Positions 11,342 through 23,164 of a DNA stretch of 64,000 bases are shown piece by piece. Under the pieces are notes generated by a model. That model saw nothing but the letters and a program-made list of their open reading frames with translations, was not told the origin of the DNA and made no database searches. Every line of letters starts with the position of its first letter. Within the stretch, counting starts at the first letter, position 1. The stretch lies in the NCBI GenBank assembly GCA_024138025.1, contig JAMXBD010001362.1, forward strand, positions 326,777 to 390,776. Reading direction: 5' to 3'. Origin of the DNA: Combretum micranthum. Lineage: Eukaryota > Streptophyta > Magnoliopsida > Myrtales > Combretaceae. A program made the position numbers and the translations under genes.

Positions 11342-14300
11342 TGTGACGATCCTAATAAGGGCTTAGTAGGATTGTCCTGTAGTTATCATACTGAAATACT
11401 TTAAACCCTCTTCTAGTTAATTTAGAGATGATTTAATTAAATAATATAATAGATAGTTAATTTTGAACATGATTAGATAGTTTAAATAAACAAGATGAGA
11501 AAACAATAGAGAATGGAATAGATAATTTGATATAATTAAATTAGTAAAATTGGTTAAATAGAGATAAGATTTTTCAATATTCTTTTCAAAATGTTATTTC
11601 TTCTCCTATCGATTTTATAAATCAAACTATCCGATTTCTACTCAATCATTCATTTTAGTTAAACTCCTTTTTCTTCAAATTCAATTCATTTTTATCTCAA
11701 AATAAATATTTTAAATGTTTTGAAAACCCTTAAACTTTAGTTATCTTTCATTTTGTAAAATCTTAATAATTTTTTAAATGAACTGCTTATTTAAATCTAT
11801 TAGTTTTCAACCCGAACTTGAGTTAAATATTAGATTTTCACAAATTATACTTTTTGAATCATGTTTTTATATCAAGATATTAGTTCTAATATATATTTTT
11901 TCAAATTATTTTCTAATTACTTATGATATTAGGGATAATTATTTGAAAAATTCAAACCGAACCCTTTTACCCATAAATAACCTTAATTACTTTTGTTCTT
12001 ATCCTATTATTCTCCTCCTTTTGAACTGCCTCTTTTTGCTTCTTTCATTCTTTCCTTTCACCAATTCTTCTCTCCTCCTTCTATTCCTCTCTTCTTCTTC
12101 TCTTAAAATCAATCTCAACATCTCAAATCCTATAAGATTAAAGAGGAAAATGAAGTTAGGAAACATGATCAAAGATTGAAACCATGAACATAAAAGTTCA
12201 TGAGCTTAAGAGGAGTAATGAAAAGAAAATCAAGAAGTTAAAATGATCTATAAAGTTAAGTGTTGTTATTTCATTTGTCTTCCTTATTGTTTATGCATAA
12301 TATTGATATAATGATATTAGAAACAAGTTGGGTTATGATGAAAATTGATGATTGAAAGATATATGTAGTTTATGCATGTTGAGGAAGGGTTGATGAAGTG
12401 AATTTGATGATGGAGATTGAGTATAAAGTGTTGCAAGTTGTGAAACTAAGTTGTATGATGCTTTTATGAGGTTTTGTTTGAAGTATAATGTACATAAATT
12501 GATAAAATGAAGTAACAAACACAAGGAGTTCATAACCCCTTATAATTTGTCTTGTACGAGCATAAAAATGGCTTTACATGCCTTGGTGGTAACATTTTTG
12601 ACTTATACGGCGTGCAACGTCCCTTATAGACCTCTATTTGCTGTGTTTTTGGGTTATATGGCCGTACATAGACCCTCACTGGCTTCAAGTCCCTGATTTT
12701 CTAATGCACTACTGTTTTATAATTTAATCATAATTTTTTTTATCCAAACTCGGATTCAGATGATTCAAAATGCTTTGGAAAGCTTGAAAAGAGATCTACA
12801 TGTTTCATGTTTTAAGTTTTTGCAAATTCAAAAATTATCAAGGACAAAATTTTGATTCTTTCTAGTTGCCACATTTTTCAAGTTGAAAACTTATTTTACT
12901 AGTTAAAAGTGTATAGTTAGTTATAACATGAATACTTTTGAGCTAAAATGAGATAGATAAATAATATTTAATGTGTTACATTTGTTGAATGATATAACTA
13001 AGCATGAGTTTAGTGAATTTATAGATTTAATAGATAGTTTGATTTACATAGAGTTGGATATAAAACGAATTTAGTTAATAACCTAGGTTCACCATGGCTT
13101 AATGAACTTGAATGAACTAAAATAAATTAGATTAATTAAGTTTAATCAATTTGACCAAGATTAAGTTAACATAGACTTAAGTTAATATGAATCTTAGTTA
13201 TAAAATGAATTAATTAATAATCTTAGTCTAACTTGACTAAATGAGCTTGAATAAGTTAAAATGGATTAAGTTTGATTAACATAGCTTAGTAATTGGATTA
13301 AATGATTTACTCTAATCAATTTGGTTAGGATTAAGTTAAAATGAGTTTAATGGCAAATAATTGGATTAGAATGATATGTTAAGATGGCCATAGATAACAT
13401 GGGAAATATGTTGTTTTAAATATATGATTTCTTGGAAAATGAATGTTTTTGAATATGAATTCTTTGTTAATGCTTTTGTAGTAAAATATTATAATTAAAG
13501 CGAAAAACAAAAAATTTAACAAACAAATGAGAACTGTCCATATTTTGCTGGGGCGATATTCGCAGCTATAGCGGGATTCTTATTTAGTATCTAATCAATT
13601 AAGATAATAAAAAAGGTTTGAGATAAGTAGATTTTTTTATTAGATTTCTTATAGAGTTTAAATTGTTAAACAGATGTTTGAATTTTGCTTCTGAATCTTT
13701 TGGAATATCTTCTAAGAGGGCGTCTGAGCCTATCTTTGGATTTCATATAAGGTACACAGTAAACTTAAAGGCAGCCTAAGTATTGAGTGTTGTTTTGTGC
13801 GTATGCCGTTGAATTTGGCCGCCAAGGGAGGACGTGGGGCGGCAACCTTGTCGAAGCAAATACGGTAGTTTAGGTGCTTAGGCCACCCCCATCATGGTGA
13901 AATGACATTTGTTGGTGGCTTGACGGGTAGCTGATGGGGTAAATGATATCAATGTAACGTCTATCTTGATTACTGAGAAGTAATATGTTTGAATTCATGT
14001 TTATGGGACTGGTTGAACCCTTTTATATTATGAACTGAGATGGTTAGAGTGTGTGTAACAGCTGTGGACTCTAGATGAGGCTTCTATTATTTTTCGGTTA
14101 TATCATTTAGGAGATGTAAGTATTCAGGCTGCTCATATCAACCCCTGAGTATCATGTTGTTACTCAGGACTCCCAAATTTCCAGTGACTTGTTCTAGAGT
14201 GTGAGTGCTCCCGTGTTGTTTGTTTTATTTAAATAAAAGATAATAACTTGCTATTTGTTGTATTGCATTTAGCTAGGCTTGTGTGTTATTCCGTGTGTGT

Positions 14301-14902
14301 CTATATTAGTGTGTATTGAGCTTCAGCTTATTATTTGTTGTTGTTGATATTTTTCTAGGTATTTTACTGAATTGATGATAATGATGGTCATGATGACGTT
14401 GAAAATGATTTGATGATGATGAGGATGAATGTGATGAAGATGATGATGGAGTTATTGTTGTTGATGATATTTGGCTCAGGTTTTGGGCGATGTTGGAGGA
14501 GTGAATTGAAGTAGGATTTATTTGTTTTTATATAAAGGACTAGATTTATTCTTTATGTTTGTAATATTCTTTTAAAGAGGCCGATTAGAGTTTATGTTTT
14601 GTAATATAAAGTTTAAAACTTTTGATCTACCATCATATAAAGTATCGAAGATATTTGATAGTAGAGTTTTGTTTTATGAAAGATGATCTACTCAAGTGAG
14701 TAATATATGTTTTGTTTTTAAGAAAAGTTTATTTTGGAAGTTTAAATCTAGTTGTTTTGTGAATCTAACTAAATAATTTCATAACTTAAAATCGAATAGC
14801 AAATGTTTCAAAATAAACATATCATTCTATGAAACTTGAGCGTATAATATATTTAAGTATTATATATGGCAGTAATGTCTTAATTAAATTCAGGGTGTTA
14901 CA
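11342..14902. repeat. Candidate LTR-like element
   Basis: It starts TGTGACGATCCTAATAAGG and ends TTCAGGGTGTTACA, a TG...CA pair with related ends. The start resembles the reverse complement of the copy 1 end (shared GGGCYTAGTAGGATT). The length (3561 bp) is close to family A copy 5. Internal homology to family A is weak (GAGGGCGTCTGAGCC near 13718), and no target duplication is seen. The plus-strand open frame 11778-12179 is low-complexity and not believed coding. A GAT-rich microsatellite-like patch lies at about 14395-14450. Confidence 0.3.
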
Positions 14903-16100
14903 CATACCACGCGTGCACTCTTATTATAAGAACCATCTTACAAGTTAGAAATTACAAGACTCTACCTATTTATTTACTCCTCATATATTAATCATAAATA
15001 TACATATAATGTTATTATTTAAATTAGTGTAGAGAGAAATGGATCAGGTTTGACTTGGACAAGTTAGGAGGTCAAGGGTCGAATCGGGTTCTACCAATGG
15101 TCGAACCAGGATCACGAAAAAGTAAACATATAAGGGATAATTTAATTATGAAAGACCAATATATATGACATCACTCAATAAATCTATATTTGGAGCAAAT
15201 TCATCAATTAATTATTAAATAAACATGATGTAATGATTACGCTTTATAAATTTATAATAAAGTATGAATAAAAATATAAATTTCTAGTCTTTTATTTTGT
15301 TTTTTCGATCCAGGTTAACCGATTTAGTTCAACTCGTTCAACCTCCCGGGTTTCTCGAATCAACCTAGTTCAAATGAGTCAATCTGGATCTTGCCAATTC
15401 GAGGCAAAAATGAGTCTTAGGTGAGACTCAACCTAACATTAGTGCTGGTTCCTGTCGAACCATGTCAACCCGGTCGATTTAAGTCGTTTTGACGATAATG
15501 ATTTAAACTCAACAAAGGAACCTGATTCTCCAGATTTTACCAAGCTCTCACAGAATCGATATCTCATACCAAATAGTAAGATTGGATTTTTAGCCTACAT
15601 AATACAAAATCTCAAATGATTATATAACTATTATAATTCGTATTTTAAGTTCATCTTACACATGACCTATCTTTCTAACTTCAAAAAGTTTGATGAAGAA
15701 GCACTCTTCACACATTCTAATCCAATCCCAGCAATTTTTATTCCTGCACAAAATTGTAGGAGTGTGAGCAAAACTACGGCTTAGAGAAGTAATTAGACCA
15801 ACCCACTCATTAAGAAATAACAAGCAAGTATAATTAGCAAGTGTATGCAGCAACCACATAAACAAGTACAAGCTTAGACTACCGAAATCCAAACAGAGTG
15901 GATATTTATGCCTTCTCACCGGGGTTTTAGGAACCAAATCAATAGGTTTAGCCATGCCTAGAAGAGACTAAAAACCAAGAAGGAAGCAATTCCATTTATC
16001 TTTACAAATCACTTCATACCTTGATGCCTCAACATCTCAATTTAACCTTGGAACTTGGAAACTCCAATAAGTATTAGTTAATTTCGTGTCAATACCATGA
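14903..16100. other. Intergenic, possible degenerate repeats
   Basis: Stretches rich in GGTCGAACC/GGTTCGAC-type words (15060-15110 and 15310-15480) look repetitive but cannot be assigned to a family. The minus open frame 15656-15955 is not recognised. Confidence 0.35.
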
Positions 16101-16104
16101 GCGA

Positions 16105-17290
16105 TGCTCCTCACGAGGTACCTTAGTAGTATTTATATAGCATGTAATAAAAGAAAATCATAGACAATTATTTTAATCCATCTGAGGCTTTTTGAAAGCT
16201 ACATGAATATAAATCCATTGGAATACAACATAGCATAGACATTTAAAATAACATTGAAGTTGATTAGAACAAGAAAGATATTGCATAATGTAAGTCGTAT
16301 GTAAGAATAACTTTACAAAAGTCTTGGATAATTACAACATAAATTTACAACTTTGCTTCAAAAGACTTCAACATTACACTTGAACAAAAGATCTTAAAAA
16401 GTCTACATAACATTGGCTCAAACCATTACATCATTAGTTTCCCAAAAAGTTCAATGCAAATACAAACATTCTTCCTCTAATTCATAATCAAACTTTACTG
16501 ATATCTAAACTAGATCCAACTCCTAAGTCTTGGTTTTTCCTTCTTAATTCCTATAAATACCAATATATTGGAGTGTGAGTACAAAAAGCTCAGTGAATAA
16601 GTCTTAACATAATACAAACAAATTCACAATGTTTGATTAACACTCATATGCAATTTAACAATCAACTATATATATCAAACATAGTTTTCGTGATAAGAAC
16701 TTATGGAGATTTACGCCCTCTTTTGAGGGTTAAAAGACTAGCACTAGTATTTCACGTCTAGAAGACCTAAAGAACTAATGAATGAGTAATTATTTCTAAA
16801 CTCATTTGTTATATATATATATATATATATATACTTAACTTCACTTAGGTCTCAGAATTTCCACTAAGTATTATCATTTCAAACCAACTCTCATCAGGTG
16901 ATGTCCTTCAAACCTGCTTAGTTTGTAGAGTTAGCAACCCAATGGTACTTTTTGCTAGATTTATTGGATATAATAAAGCAATACCATAGAGTATAAATAA
17001 TAATATGTGACGTAAATACCATGTAAATGTAATGGTGTGAAGTAGTGCAATGCATGTATGGTTCATTTATTGATCAAATAAGAGTTAGTTCAATTTAATT
17101 AGTGACCAATGAGTTTCAGACAATCAACAACATGCTTTAACCAATCAATATCAAATAATTAGTTATCACTTGTAGCATTAAAAGTTTTTATTCAATCAAA
17201 CAATCATTTAACATGCATTATTCCCTAATCCCCATACATTTAATCAATTTAAGTTGTATTTAAAGTTACACGCTACTATATTACAATATA
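16105..17290 (-). repeat. Family A fragment, copy 2
   Basis: Read left to right it follows the reversed family order: GAGGTACCTTAGTAGT (16113), AAAAAGCTCAGTGAATAAG (16583), GATTTACGCCCTC (16710), CCACTAAGTATTATCATTTC (16861), then CATGCATTATTCCCTAATCC near 17213. It carries an (AT)n run at 16809-16832. Its first 0.5 kb is repeated in opposite orientation at 17311-17812. Confidence 0.75.
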
Positions 17291-17310
17291 AACAAGTGAA
17301 AAGATTCAAT

Positions 17311-17812
17311 TACTCATTGAGCTTTTTGTGCCCATGCTCCTTTAGATTGTTGTTTACAGGAATTAAGAAGGAAAAACCAAGATTCAAGAGTTGGATCTAG
17401 TTTAGATATAAGAGAAGTTTGATTATGAATTGGAAAAGAATGTTTGTATTTGTATTGAAATTTTTCAGAAACTAATGATGTAATGGTTTGAGTCAATGTT
17501 ATGTAGACTTTTTAAGATCTTTTGTTCAAGTGTAATGTTGAAGTCTTTTGAAAACAAAGTTGTAAATTTATGTTGTAATTATCTAGGACTTTTGTAAAGT
17601 TATTCTTATATATGACTTATATGTGTAGAATATCTTTCTTATTCTAATCAATCTTAATCCTATTTTAAATGTCCACACCATGTTGTATTTCAATGGATTT
17701 AAGTCCATGTAGCTTTTGAAAAGCCTTAGATGGATTAAAATAATTGTTTATGACTTTCATTTATTACATGTTACATAGATACTACTAAGGTATCCTATGG
17801 GAGTATGACACC
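17311..17812 (+). repeat. Family A terminal piece, copy 3, inverted relative to copy 2
   Basis: It ends GGGAGTATGACA at 17812 and is the reverse complement of 16105-16601 with scattered differences (for example ACAATTATTTTAATCCATCT and its complement are shared). Together with copy 2 it forms a large inverted repeat with a 0.7-kb spacer. Confidence 0.85.
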
Positions 17813-18240
17813 TACTTAGTTCCTGTGGAACATAATGGAACAAAGGTAACCTTGAGTAGAACTTAGGACATTTCATCTAGAAAAACCAAGTGTTACTAAA
17901 GAATAAAAATGCTAATACAGAGCGGGACCACCTTACACAAAAATGCAATTTATGCAATCATGCCATGCATGATAGTTTTATCAAATAGCTAATAGTATTA
18001 AGTCTATTTTATTAAAGTGACCATTCAATTCACAGACGCTTACCAACAATAGTAAATCAATTATTACAAGCAATGAGTGATCACTGTTAATATATTGAGT
18101 TATCAATCAATTCAATCACCATGTAAAAAATGAGTACATGATGCCCACATGTATAGCCAATTATGCGTATATTAAAACATATGCAACTACATTACAAGCA
18201 CAAACAATATAATATGGTCAAAGTTGCTCACCTGTCCATG
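17813..18240 (-). repeat. Family A internal piece, reversed
   Basis: Although directly abutting the plus-oriented end of copy 3, this piece follows the opposite orientation: reverse complements of ACCTTTGTTCC, CTTGGTTTTTCTAG and GCATGATTGCATAAA, and ATTACAAGCACAAACAAT followed by GCTCACCTGTCC, the mirror of the GGTGAGTAACTT donor-like motif. The orientation switch at 17812 marks a rearrangement or nested insertion. Confidence 0.65.
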
Positions 18241-19803
18241 TTATTTAGTTATCGTAATAGTCTTTTGAAATTGTGTAAAAGTACCTAGTTCCTCTATTAA
18301 GGAAAAGTAATATATTAATACATACATATATATATATAGTAGGGACGGATGCAGGATTATATGACTGGGAGGGCCAGACTTTAATTAAGTTAATCTTAAA
18401 ATTATTTGGTTATATTTATTACTATTATAATTATATTACATCTTATATATTAATGGGATTTTCATTAATGATTTCATTGTAGCATATTTCTAAAACTTTA
18501 TAATGGAAATCATTCAAACAATAATTAAGAGTATTTAATGCATTTTATAAAAGCTTGTATATATGTCACTTGAAAATTAAGTATTAATAAAAAAATATAG
18601 AGCAATATTTGTATAGGTTTTGCTTTTAACAAAAATAAATCATAAAATATATTCAGATATGATATTAATTCAATAATTCATGTTCATTTTCCTAACCATA
18701 ATTATAGAAAAAAAAACGTTATCAAATCAAATTATATAATTAATATACAATATGATTGCTTTTAGCATAAATAGATTATAAAATATATTTATATAGGATA
18801 GTTTATCAAGAATTCATATACATTTTAATAACAATAATTGTAGAAGAAAAAAATTTACTAAATCTAATTATGTAATTAGTGTGAAATAAGATTTAATTAT
18901 AATATAATTATTATTGTGGTATACTTTAAATCAAAAATAGTTATTCATAACAATTTATTTAGTTATATATAATTTTATGAAAAAGTTAATGTTATTAGTT
19001 ATTATGAAAGGAAAAAAGTTAAAATGAAAATGAGAGAGAGAATGAGTGGTTAGTATAATAAATGCATATTGAAAAAGTAAGAAATATAACACAACCAATT
19101 TTAACCCATGACCTTATGAATGTAAAAGTAAACATTTAACTACTACATAATATTTATTCTTATGTCTTAGTTTGCTCTTTATAATATATAATATTTTTCT
19201 TTTTTTTAAATATACAAAAAATTAAGTTTTTCAGGTTAAGGCAAACAAACAAACACACACACACAAATATCCTATTTGTGTCTAGGTGCCCAAGATTAGG
19301 ATTTTTGACACTTTTTCATTCCTAGTCCTATCCCAACATATAAATATTCAATTTGAAGTACGTAAAATCTACTTTCCCCATAATTTAACTAGAATAACCT
19401 AATGGGACTCACAGAAACTACAATGTAACCCAAAAGATATCTCAAATGCTCAGAATACCATTTCTTTTATAGCGTAAATTTAAACTAGGCTTAATTACTC
19501 ATTTTAAGTTAAAATATTACCTATAGATAGTCATTGAAAAACTTATTTGGTGTACTATTTATTGGTTTACTTATCTAGTTCAAATAATTTAGTTTTCTCC
19601 TCTAAATATATTATGGCCGAGAGGTAAATGTATGTATGTATAATAATTTGTGTTGTTTCTTAAATATAATTTAATAATTCATTGCCTTTGGCATGGTTGA
19701 CACCAAATATGTATTATTTACAAATTCAAGTATATTTTTTAAACTTTTACATGTGAGGTTGAATGTATGTTTTATCTTTTTTAATTATTTCTAGCTTAGT
19801 TAC
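18241..19803. other. Intergenic, repetitive-looking AT-rich sequence
   Basis: Includes GGGACGGATGCAGGATTATA at about 18344 and an AACCCATGACCTT block at about 19103, words I have seen in dispersed plant repeats but cannot assign here. A short (AC)n run lies near 19250-19265. No gene. Confidence 0.35.
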
Positions 19804-20003
19804 TGTTAAGTTATATAAGTAGTTGTAAAGTAGACACGTGGATGGGCTGGTACTGTATATATTTTTACTATAAATACTTTACTGTAACAGAAAATAACAA
19901 TTAATAAAGATTCATTTTTCTCTCTTCACAATTCGGTTCTTCTTTCTTCCTTTTCTCTTTTCTCTGAAAATCTTTCATGGAATGCTGCCATTGTTTTTCT
20001 TCA
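19804..20003 (+). repeat. 5' LTR of the truncated copia element
   Basis: A 200-bp LTR. The right border is fixed by the adjacent primer site. The left border is inferred from TGTTAAG at 19804, giving a TGTT...TTCA LTR of the short size common in copia. It contains a TATA-like box and a pyrimidine-rich leader. Confidence 0.65.
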
Positions 20004-20015
20004 TGGTATCAGAGC
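20004..20015 (+). other. Primer binding site of the truncated copia element
   Basis: TGGTATCAGAGC, complementary to initiator Met tRNA, starts right after the inferred LTR end. Confidence 0.88.
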
Positions 20016-20089
20016 ATGGCGATACTGGTATGATCTATACAATTTTCTTCCTATTACTTTGATTGATTGAGTTTTACTTCAGATTTGAA

Positions 20090-21270
20090 GATGAGTACTC
20101 AAATTAGGGATTCGAACACACAATTAGGTATTTAGATCCACTTATTTGTCCGGATCTGATCTTCTTAATATGAAATTAGGAAATATTAGTTTCAATGGTG
20201 TTAATTTTCTGTCTTGGAGTTGATCTGTGCGGATGGCTTTGGGTGCTAAGATGAAGTTAGGGTTTATAGATGGATTGGTTTCTAAACCAGATGAAGGCAC
20301 TAATGAGTTTCTTAGATGGACTAATTGTGATTTCATGATTCGTTGCTGGATTCTTAATACGATGAAAGATGAATTTGCTCAATCTTTTCTTTATGTTGAA
20401 TCTGCTCAAGAACTGTGGAAGGATATTTGCGAACAATTTGGTCAGACAAATGGACCAATGATTTTTCAGATACAACATGAGATTACCAATCTAAGACAAG
20501 GAAGTTTGTCTGTTACTGCTTATTACAATAAATTGAAGTCTTTTTGGGATGAACTTCAGGCTTAAATCCTTATCCGAAGTGTGAATGTGGTAGGCTGAAT
20601 TACTGTACTTGTACCTTGAAAGACCGTTACAAGATTTTGAAAGTCAAAATAAACTCATGCAGTTTTTGATGGATTATCTGATGAATATGAAGTTGTTAGA
20701 AATCAAGTTTTGGCTTCAGATCCATTGCCTAGTGTAAACAGAGCCTTTTACCTAGTTTCACAAGTAGAAAGACAAAGGATTATTACTAGTTCGTTTGGAA
20801 CTAATTCTGAAATGGTAGCTTTTAATGTTAGTCGTGGCTCTTCAAAACCTATGAATTCAGGAAAGAAAGAATTCAGGAAACCAAAACTATATTGTCAACA
20901 TTGCAAAGCAGATGGACACACTATAGAGACATGCTTTGAGTTGATTGGTTATCCTGAATGGTACAAAGGAAGACGAAGTAAAATGCCAAATAGGAAGATG
21001 GCTGCTCAGATCAGTACAAATGCTTCTGTTGGATATTCAACTCCTTTTGAGCATTGTGAATCTGATTCTGTTTCAGATGGAAATTCTCCTTCATCATATG
21101 GATATATGAATTCCCAAATGATACAGAATGTATGCCAAGAAGTTATGAAGATGATGAAAGCTTCTTCAAGCACACAAAACGCGAAGGGTGCTGTGAATTT
21201 CGCGTCTACATCTCATTTTTCAGGTCTGCTTCCTTCCCATACTTGTTTGAGTGTTTTAGATAATAATAAG
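20090..21270 (+). pseudogene. Copia gag with zinc knuckle
   Basis: Start MSTQIRDSN near 20091. A frame break follows; 20227-20565 then encodes the copia gag domain: AKMKLGFIDGLV, WTNCDFMIRCWILNTM, ELWKDICEQFGQTNGPMIFQ and SFWDELQA. Next comes KCECGRLNYCTC near 20577, and from 20710 a frame with DPLPSVNRAFYLVSQVERQR and the CCHC knuckle CQHCKADGHTIETC (CX2CX4HX4C intact). Three frame breaks (near 20130, 20565 and 20650) prevent a single polyprotein. Confidence 0.85.
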
Positions 21271-21925
21271 AGTCTTGTATTGTTGATACAGGTGCAACCG
21301 ATCACATCACCCCTTTTGAATCTATTCTTTTTGATAAACACCTTTTACAAACACCTATTTCTATTCATTTACCAAATGGACAAATCACACACATTACTCA
21401 TGCTGGATCCATCCAAATTAATTCCTATCTCATTCTTTCACCTGTTCTATTAGTTCCTGACTTTAAGCATAACTTACTTTCAGTAAGTAGTCTTTTGAAA
21501 TCAAAATGTCTTGATGTTCATGTCAGTAACAAGCAGTGTGTTTTTCAGGACCAGAAATCTGATTCTGTTCTGGCCATTGCGACACTAATAGGAGGATTAT
21601 ATGTGTTGCAAGCCGATAACCACAGGAGTCCGGTTGCTTCTGAGCTTTATTCTCCTGAATTTCATTTTCCTATTAAGAGTTCTGCAGCTTCTGTTTCCCA
21701 ATGTAATAATGCTGCAATAGGCCTTGAGTTGTTTCATTCTCGATTAGGACATACTTCTATGTCTAAATTGATTCATCTTGAATATTGTAAACACTTACCA
21801 CATAAGAACTTTCTTTGTAATACTTGCCAATTGGCTAAAATTCATCGTCTACCTTTTCCCTTAAGTGAGCATGTATCATCTTTTGTTTTTGAATTGTTAC
21901 GTAGTCTTATTTATCCATTTAACTT
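21270..21925 (+). pseudogene. Copia protease and integrase zinc module, truncated
   Basis: Protease active site IVDTGATDHITPF near 21276-21315, then HLPNGQITHITHAG and VPDFKHNLLSVSSLL. A frame shift from the gag frame lies near 21280. The open frame 21495-21941 ends with the GAG-pre-integrase module, ELFHSRLGHTSMSKL and CNTCQLAKIHRLPF (HHCC zinc ligands present). Coding similarity ends just after SEHVSSFVFEL, where the first catalytic Asp region should follow. Confidence 0.87.
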
Positions 21926-21941
21926 GCACCTATTAACATGA

Positions 21942-23164
21942 AAATTAAAATTAACCTACTGTAGTTTCCTCTTGAAGTTCGTAGGACGAGACATGTACAT
22001 TTGATTTCTGTTAAAATTACTCTAAAACCGAGACACACACACACACGCACGCACAACCACACGCACCGCCATATTTCTAATATTATCTTATTATTTCAAT
22101 TATATAATTGTTGTATTTTAGATTCATATCATCATCAAATTTAAACATCATCCTCGTGCATATACGTAGATAAGCCAAGCACATGTTCACATATATATAT
22201 ATATATATTTATTATTTTAACTTTTTTTTTCTTTTACTAATCAAATCACAATTACTTAAATTATATCTAGTTAAAATATAAATTAAGATTGAAAAAAACT
22301 CTATTTAACCTAGACAAGAATTTAGGTATAAAATTATAAATTAAAATTTATTTTGTCAATTCCATTACTTAATGAATTATTTTGAATGTAAGTAATTTTA
22401 AGTCTACATATGTTCATCTATCTTGAATTGATTTTTCCTTGTAAATTCAGCTGTAGAAAACATAGTTGTTAAATTAGTTGATATAACATAGATTTTGTAA
22501 TGACTTTTATTTTCTTCTACATAGGCCGAAGCTTTCATGCTTACATATATATGTGTATTTATTTTATTTTATAAAAAACACACATATATATATATATTAT
22601 AACATTTAATATTCTAACTCTATTATAATAAAAAATTACCTTTACTTGATGTATTTTGCCTTACTCCCAAAATTACTTCCACCTCTAGGGAAAAATTGAA
22701 AATTTATGGCTTAATTATTTTAAAAATTTTATGATAATTAACAGTATAAGAAGAGTGTATTTTCCTCGACTTAGTTTGGTATGAATTTGATAAATTTTTC
22801 CAGCTTTTTCCAAAGGGTTCACGGCTAGAAAATAATACGGAGGTGCTATTTGTGATTGTATTAGGTGGGGATCTAGAATTATAACCGAGAAGAAAGTAGT
22901 AAAAAAAAAAAAAATGTATTGAGGTTGATGACCTGTTAAATTTACATGGGTTAAACTTGATTGTTTGTTCACTAATGCAAACACGATGGGGATTTAATGG
23001 TCTCGGAGAGAAAGAAATCAAGGAGGAGAAAACAAAACAGAGTATTATTAGCTACTTTTCTAACTTAGGGAGAAGTTAGATGCTTTTATATATATTTAAG
23101 AAGGAATAATTGTCACCTGGACAATTGAGAAAAGCTCACTCCACACGTTACTCTTTAGAGAAGG
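21942..23164. other. Intergenic, simple repeats, no gene
   Basis: Includes (AC)n-like sequence at 22025-22065, (AT)n at 22190-22209 and 22585-22598, and a poly-A run near 22902-22914. The open frames here are not recognised. Confidence 0.4.

Larger units (their letters stand above)
19804..21940 (+). mobile_element. Ty1/copia element, 3'-truncated
   Basis: 5' LTR 19804-20003 (TGTTAAGTTATATAAG to TTTTTCTTCA, with TATAAATA at 19869), primer site TGGTATCAGAGC at 20004-20015, gag with a zinc knuckle, protease and the integrase zinc module. Homology stops at about 21920, before the integrase catalytic core, so RT, RNase H and the 3' LTR are gone. Retained coding segments have few stops, suggesting truncation of a fairly recent copy. 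Confidence 0.88.

Noticed and set aside
11342..14902. Full LTR retrotransposon with two LTRs
   Set aside because: No internal direct repeat, primer site or pol similarity was seen and no target duplication fits; kept only as a weak LTR-like candidate.
15656..15955. Minus-strand open frame of 99 codons
   Set aside because: No recognisable family, no supporting splice structure, in a repeat-rich region; insufficient evidence to call a gene.
16809..16832. CRISPR-like or regulatory tandem array
   Set aside because: It is a plain (AT)n microsatellite; similar runs occur at 22190, 40100 and 40972. No CRISPR array exists in the window.
20004..20015. Initiator Met tRNA-like sequences (also at 9134-9145 and 31643-31654)
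   Set aside because: Only the 12-nt primer-binding complement is present next to LTR ends; no tRNA cloverleaf surrounds them.
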